Part shown: positions 60,082-64,000 of the stretch, in pieces
How the letters are laid out: every line of letters begins with the position of its first letter
Position numbering within the stretch: the stretch's first letter is position 1
Assembly (NCBI RefSeq): GCF_000730605.1
Contig: NZ_BBIS01000023.1
Coordinates: 1-64,000, forward strand
DNA from: Pseudomonas monteilii NBRC 103158 = DSM 14164
GTDB lineage: Bacteria; Pseudomonadota; Gammaproteobacteria; Pseudomonadales; Pseudomonadaceae
Reading direction: 5' to 3'
Length of the DNA: 64,000 nt
The notes under the pieces: generated by a model
Seen by the model: only the letters and a program-made list of their open reading frames with translations
What the model was told of the DNA's origin: nothing
Databases searched by the model: none
Made by a program: the position numbers and the translations under genes

Positions 60082-60186
60082 CAGGCGAGTCGTTATAGGT
60101 GTGTGAAGACGCGGCAGTTTACCCCATTGTAGGAAAAGCTGCCCATTCAGACGGGTGTCGCATGGGCCGCACAGCGGCCCCGAAAA

Positions 60187-61074
60187 TCAGTTGCGGCGTT
60201 CGACGATGTACCGCGCCAACGCCCGCAGTGGCTCGGCCTTTTCGCCGAACCCATCCAGTGCGACCAGCGCCTGGTCGCGCAGTTCGATCGCATAGGCCTT
60301 GGCCGCTTCCAGCCCCAGCAGTGCCGGGTAGGTCGGTTTGTCACGGGCTATGTCAGCGCCCTGGCGTTTGCCCAGGGTGGCGGTGTCGCTTTCCACGTCG
60401 AGGATGTCATCCTGTACCTGGAACGCCAGGCCGATGGCCTGTGCATAAGTCTGCAGGGCCTCTAGCTGAGCCTGTTCGGCACGGGCACTGGCCAATGCGC
60501 CAAGGCGCACGCTGGCTTCGATCAGTGCGCCGGTCTTGTGCCGGTGCATGAACTCCAGCGCTTGCTGGTCCAGCTTCAGGCCCACCGAACCGAGGTCGAT
60601 GGCCTGGCCGCCGACCATGCCGGCTGGCCCGGCGGCCTTGGCCAGGGCCTGCACCATGGCCAGGCGAATGCTGTCGGCCTGCGGGCTCAGGCCTGGGTCG
60701 AGCAGGGCGCTGAACGCCAGGCTCTGCAAGCCGTCGCCAGCCAGGATGGCGCAGGCTTCATCGAAGGCTTTGTGAGTGGTTGGCTGGCCGCGACGCAGGT
60801 CGTCGTCGTCCATGGCCGGCAGGTCGTCATGCACCAGCGAATAAGCGTGAATCAGTTCGACCGCGCAGGCTGCGCCGTTGGCTTGCTCGGCCGGGGCGCC
60901 CAGGGCTTCGCAGGCTGCATAGGCCAGCAATGGGCGTACACGCTTGCCGCCGTTCATCACGCTGTAGCGCATGGCGGCATAAAGGCGTTCCAGCTCTTTG
61001 GTCGGGGCGACGAACAGGGGTTCGAGGGCTGCGTCGACGCGTGCCTGGCAATTGGCCTGGTAGGTGCCGATCAT
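60187..61074 (-). CDS. ispA: Farnesyl diphosphate synthase
   Basis: A 295-residue prenyltransferase making FPP from DMAPP/GPP and IPP. First Asp-rich motif [10 protein letters not shown] (about residue 83) and the second DDILD (about residue 221) are present, with [17 protein letters not shown] near residue 45. It overlaps xseB by 4 nt; xseB-ispA-dxs is the usual order. Confidence 0.97.
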   Translation of the reverse strand: MIGTYQANCQARVDAALEPLFVAPTKELERLYAAMRYSVMNGGKRVRPLLAYAACEALGAPAEQANGAACAVELIHAYSLVHDDLPAMDDDDLRRGQPTTHKAFDEACAILAGDGLQSLAFSALLDPGLSPQADSIRLAMVQALAKAAGPAGMVGGQAIDLGSVGLKLDQQALEFMHRHKTGALIEASVRLGALASARAEQAQLEALQTYAQAIGLAFQVQDDILDVESDTATLGKRQGADIARDKPTYPALLGLEAAKAYAIELRDQALVALDGFGEKAEPLRALARYIVERRN

Positions 61075-61313
61075 GCTTCTGGCTCCGCGTCGAAGGGCTG
61101 GGCAGCCAGCTCGCCATCGCGCTCCAGCAGAATTTGCACCTTCTGTTCGGCCTGGGCCAGGGCACCCTGGCAATCACGGGTCAGGGCGATGCCTTGCTCG
61201 AAGGCGGCCAGCGACTCTTCCAGCGACAACTCGCCGTTCTCCAGGCGCTCGACCAGTGCTTGCAGGTCTGCGAGGGATTGCTCGAAATCGAGGGAGGCTT
61301 TTTTGCGGGCCAT
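61071..61313 (-). CDS. xseB: Exodeoxyribonuclease VII small subunit
   Basis: An 80-residue coiled-coil protein ([40 protein letters not shown]), the family hallmark. It assembles with XseA to degrade single-stranded DNA. It overlaps ispA (ATGA) and begins the xseB-ispA-dxs operon. Confidence 0.96.
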   Translation of the reverse strand: MARKKASLDFEQSLADLQALVERLENGELSLEESLAAFEQGIALTRDCQGALAQAEQKVQILLERDGELAAQPFDAEPEA

Positions 61314-61404
61314 GGCGACTGTCTCGGTGGCATATCAGAACGGCGCGACACTAGCAGAGCGGGGCGGGGGGAGCAAACTTCCGGGGCAATGAGGCAAGTT
61401 CAAG

Positions 61405-61435
61405 GGCCCTTTCGCGGGCGTGCCCGCGAATGGCC
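61405..61435. repeat. Single REP element
   Basis: CCCTTTCGCGGGCGTGCCCGCGAATGGCC forms a GC stem with the same core as the other REP loci. It lies in the 135-bp gap between xseB and the ribB 3' end. Confidence 0.8.
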
Positions 61436-61448
61436 CCAAGGTGGCCTA

Positions 61449-62099
61449 TCAGGCAGGCTCGGCTTCCCGCTCCAGCATCGCCTCCCGGTACCGCGCCAGC
61501 TCCTCGATGGTCAGCACCGGCAAGTTGTACTGCCGCGCGTACACCGCCACCTGCTCGCCGCGGGCCATGCTGCCATCTGGGTTCATCAGCTCGCACAGCA
61601 CGGCTGCCGGGCGCAGGCCGGCCAGGCGTGCCAGGTCCACTGAGCCTTCGGTGTGCCCACGGCGGGTCAACACCCCGCCATTGCGGGCGCGCAGCGGGAA
61701 CACATGCCCTGGGCTGACGATGTGGCGTTGTTCGGCGCTGGAACGCAACGCCGCGCCAATGGTGGTGATGCGGTCCTGGGCAGAAACCCCGGTGGTGATG
61801 CCTTCTGCCGCTTCGATGGTGACGGTGAAACCGGTGCCGTGGCGGGCCTGGTTGTTCTGCACCATCGGCGCCAGTTGCAGTTCGTCAACGGTGGCTTCGT
61901 CCAGGCACAGGCAGACGATGCCGCTGCAGTCGCGGATCATCATGGCCATGGTTTGCAGCGTGATGTTTTCGGCAGCCGCAATGATGTCCGCTTCGTCTTC
62001 GCGGTCGTCATCATCAAGCAGCAATACCGGGCGCCCGGCCTGGAAGGCTGCGATGGCGGCGGAGACATTGGGGAATTGCGGGTGGTGAAGGGTGGACAT
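61449..62099 (-). CDS. ribB: 3,4-dihydroxy-2-butanone-4-phosphate synthase
   Basis: A 216-residue stand-alone RibB making the four-carbon unit of riboflavin from ribulose 5-phosphate. The [16 protein letters not shown] motif (about residue 29) and [22 protein letters not shown] are intact. ATG at 62099 has GAGGAGC upstream; the open frame beyond it is riboswitch leader. It is a second functional RibB besides RibBX and is the one under FMN control. Confidence 0.95.
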   Translation of the reverse strand: MSTLHHPQFPNVSAAIAAFQAGRPVLLLDDDDREDEADIIAAAENITLQTMAMMIRDCSGIVCLCLDEATVDELQLAPMVQNNQARHGTGFTVTIEAAEGITTGVSAQDRITTIGAALRSSAEQRHIVSPGHVFPLRARNGGVLTRRGHTEGSVDLARLAGLRPAAVLCELMNPDGSMARGEQVAVYARQYNLPVLTIEELARYREAMLEREAEPA

Positions 62100-62179
62100 G
62101 AAACGCTCCTCGTGAATGATCGATGAACGTCTCGGGGCGAACAAAATGCGCGCGCAAGGGCGCCCGGATGGCCCCTGCC

Positions 62180-62316
62180 TGACGCCTTCTTTCATCCGGA
62201 CTATGACCGTCGGCTCTGGAGTCGCACCAGATCTGCTGACCCCCGGCATGGCCGGGGCGCTCGCGGGCTCATCTTTCGATTTACCGCCGGTGGGGACTTT
62301 CACCCCGCCCTGAAGA
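62180..62316 (-). promoter_or_regulatory. FMN (RFN) riboswitch
   Basis: On the minus strand the hallmark motifs occur in order: CAGGGCGGGGTGAAAGTCCC, ACCGGCGGTAAAT, GAGCCCGCGAGCG, GGTCAGCAGATCTGGTG, CGACGGTCATAGTCCGGATG. This is a complete FMN aptamer, ending about 80 nt before the ribB start. It should shut down ribB when FMN is high. Confidence 0.95.
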
Positions 62317-62479
62317 CTGGCCAAGCATAACGCACATGGCCACCCTACTGGCAACCCACGCGTCTACGACCTTCGGCGGGCTGGCCAGAGATGCCATAGC
62401 CATCTACCACACGGTACGCCATCGCAACTTCTAGAGTGCCGGGCAGCCCGCTTGGGGCAGATACTTGAGGATTGCAGAT

Positions 62480-63466
62480 ATGGCCACGCTTTACCCGTTC
62501 ACTGCCAACGACGTGACTGATGCCTTTGCCCTGCTCGACAACACGCTGTTCGACAAGGCACGCGAGGCGGACGGGCCTGAAAGTGACCCCACCCCGAACA
62601 TGCTAATCGTTGCGGGGGCGCAAGGGTCGGGCAAGACTTACTTGCTGGAGAAGCAGTTGCTGCCCAGCGAGCGCTACGAGAACCATGTGCGGCTTTATTT
62701 GCCTGAGTTCCGCAAACTGCACCCGCACTACGCACAGATGAGCGAGCACGGTGTGTTGCATGTTTACGAACACACCGAAGCCTTTGTCAGAGAGCTGAGC
62801 GGCAAGGTTTTCGAGTATGCCTTCGCCAACCGCTACAACATCATCATGGAATCGGCACTGGACGACGAAGCGTTCGCCGGTTTCCCGCCTGCTGCCGTAG
62901 AGGCAGGTTACCGCTTCGAGATTCACATGATTGCCTGCAAAGAGGAATTCAGCCACTGGGCAACCCTCGACCGGGGCGTAAAAAGCGTCGCCAAGGGCGA
63001 AATCGAGCGGTTCGTGGCGTTGTCGCAGATCCAGGCTTCCCAGGCGAATGCCCGGAAGATCCTGAACGCATTCGAAAGTGCCTGCCTACAGGCCCCCGGG
63101 TCGCAAGTGACGCTTCATGAACGAGGCTTCGAGACGGATCAGCAGAGCAAAGTGCTGTGTCACAGCCGGTGTGATGCCCAGGGTGTGCTGACCCCACAGC
63201 CGGACTACGAGGGTCAGCCGTTCTTCCGGGCGCCTTACCACGACACACCTGTTGAAATCCGGCGCAGCCCTGATGGCAGTGGTTCTGGCGTTTACCTTCA
63301 GTTCTTCCAGGTTGTGCATGCCAGCATGCTCGATGAGCCGGTGCGCCAGCAGATGGTCGCGGCATGCTGCAAGACACTTGGCCGGACACCAGACCTTGTA
63401 GCCCGGATTTCCGGGGATGCCTTCCGTGAACTGAGCCAGTACGTGCTCAAGTACACCTATCCTTGA
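62480..63466 (+). CDS. Zeta-toxin-like P-loop kinase-fold protein
   Basis: A 328-residue protein. Walker A GAQGSGKT is near residue 45. The next zeta-family segments are recognisable: LPEFRKLHPHY near residue 74 and NIIMESALDD near residue 123. Zeta toxins phosphorylate UDP-N-acetylglucosamine and need an Asp before the FxxxHP motif; here that site reads YLPEF, so the Asp is not obvious. No epsilon-type antitoxin gene is adjacent. The roughly 90 C-terminal residues are unlike zeta. ATG at 62480 has GAGGA eight nt upstream; a TTG at 62465 is also open. Confidence 0.75.
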   Translation: MATLYPFTANDVTDAFALLDNTLFDKAREADGPESDPTPNMLIVAGAQGSGKTYLLEKQLLPSERYENHVRLYLPEFRKLHPHYAQMSEHGVLHVYEHTEAFVRELSGKVFEYAFANRYNIIMESALDDEAFAGFPPAAVEAGYRFEIHMIACKEEFSHWATLDRGVKSVAKGEIERFVALSQIQASQANARKILNAFESACLQAPGSQVTLHERGFETDQQSKVLCHSRCDAQGVLTPQPDYEGQPFFRAPYHDTPVEIRRSPDGSGSGVYLQFFQVVHASMLDEPVRQQMVAACCKTLGRTPDLVARISGDAFRELSQYVLKYTYP

Positions 63467-63504
63467 CGATGCGACGGAGCAGCAGGCCGGAACGGGATTA
63501 CCTG

Positions 63505-64000
63505 TTATCTGGCCAGCTGCTCGATCACCGTGTTCAAGGAAGCCCCCAGCATTTGCCCATGATCCAGCCCATCGAACCGTTCAAAGCGCACCTGAAGGCC
63601 TTTTACCTTGGCCAGGTCCGCCGCCAGCTCGCGCGCGGGCTTCTCGACATCGCCCTTAAGCTGTGCCCGGGGGGTCGAGGGTTCTGCGCTGCCGCGCATC
63701 AGTAGCAGCCGCGCAGAATTGTTGCCCAAGCGCTGCTCAAGCCCCTGCGCCTCCTGCACGATCGCCCCGTCATGCCACCACAACGAAGGGCTGGCCGCCG
63801 CATAGTCACTGAACGCCCGGGGCCGGGTGAACAGCGTATGCAGCACGGCCAGGCCGCCATAGGAATGGCCCCACAACGTCTGCTGTTGCGCGTCGATCGG
63901 GGCCAGCCCGGCCACCATCGGCCGCATGCGTTCGGTCAGCAGATCAAGAAACGCATCCACACCGCCACTGGGCTCGCCGGTCAGCGGGTCACGCTGCTCA
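63505..64000 (-). CDS. Alpha/beta hydrolase, esterase D/IroE-like (partial)
   Basis: The frame stays open to the window edge, so the 5' (N-terminal) part is missing. The nucleophile elbow GHSYGG (catalytic Ser) is near the 3' side, with LRGSAEPST before an expected Asp and FDGLDHGQM giving the catalytic His. The fold resembles IroE/Fes-like siderophore esterases and S-formylglutathione hydrolases (esterase D). Substrate unknown. Confidence 0.8.
   Translation of the reverse strand, partial: EQRDPLTGEPSGGVDAFLDLLTERMRPMVAGLAPIDAQQQTLWGHSYGGLAVLHTLFTRPRAFSDYAAASPSLWWHDGAIVQEAQGLEQRLGNNSARLLLMRGSAEPSTPRAQLKGDVEKPARELAADLAKVKGLQVRFERFDGLDHGQMLGASLNTVIEQLAR

Overview
The window looks like chromosomal DNA of a Pseudomonas of the P. 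putida group. The evidence is high GC with GC-rich third codon positions, the gene orders katA-bfr-uvrA-MFS-ssb and nrdR-ribD-ribE-ribBA-ribH-nusB-thiL-pgpA, an OprG-type porin, and several REP elements with a GCGGGC(R)YGCCCGC core. No phage, insertion sequence, rRNA or CRISPR was seen. The species assignment is inference.

Region by region. 1-13.9 kb: the S10, spc and alpha ribosomal operons (rpsJ to rplQ, with secY and rpoA), all on the plus strand, ending in a strong terminator. 14-21.1 kb: catalase, a heme-ligand-less bacterioferritin/ferritin, uvrA on the minus strand, a YajR-like MFS transporter and ssb. 21.1-24.3 kb: a MocR-type regulator divergent from a TauE/SafE permease and a short-chain dehydrogenase, with a repeat operator between them. 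24.4-33.7 kb: a compact selenocysteine module, namely a formate dehydrogenase with an in-frame TGA (fdnG-H-I), fdhE, selA, selB and the tRNA-Sec gene selC. selB carries a single-base frameshift. 33.7-37.2 kb: asparaginase, a Na+/alanine symporter and an HTH regulator. 37.2-38.8 kb: a lower-GC patch with a second TauE/SafE permease and small unknown ORFs. 38.8-41.7 kb: two sugar-nucleotide epimerase-like genes, the tail of a deleted MFS gene, and oprG with an ANR-type site. 41.7-44.9 kb: a four-gene zinc-starvation-type operon (DUF2796, ABC ATPase, FtsX-like permease, DUF3299) behind a Zur-like palindrome. 45-47.4 kb: a CnoX-type thioredoxin, a methyltransferase and a YbaY-type lipoprotein. 47.5-56.2 kb: nrdR, the riboflavin genes, nusB, thiL, pgpA, a periplasmic binding protein, ribA and a btuF-like gene. 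56.2-62.3 kb, minus strand: a BtuB-like receptor, dxs, ispA, xseB and a stand-alone ribB behind an FMN riboswitch. 62.4-64 kb: a zeta-toxin-like P-loop protein and a truncated alpha/beta hydrolase.

How the genes connect. Riboflavin synthesis is covered completely except for the phosphatase and is split over three loci, with one RibB under the riboswitch. NusB and NusE (S10) form an antitermination pair. Dxs supplies DXP and IspA supplies FPP. The formate dehydrogenase depends on the selA/selB/selC genes next to it, so the selB frameshift is the most consequential anomaly. No wholly novel system could be demonstrated. The best leads are the selB break, the MocR operator, the Zur-like operon, the low-GC patch and the variant zeta-like protein.
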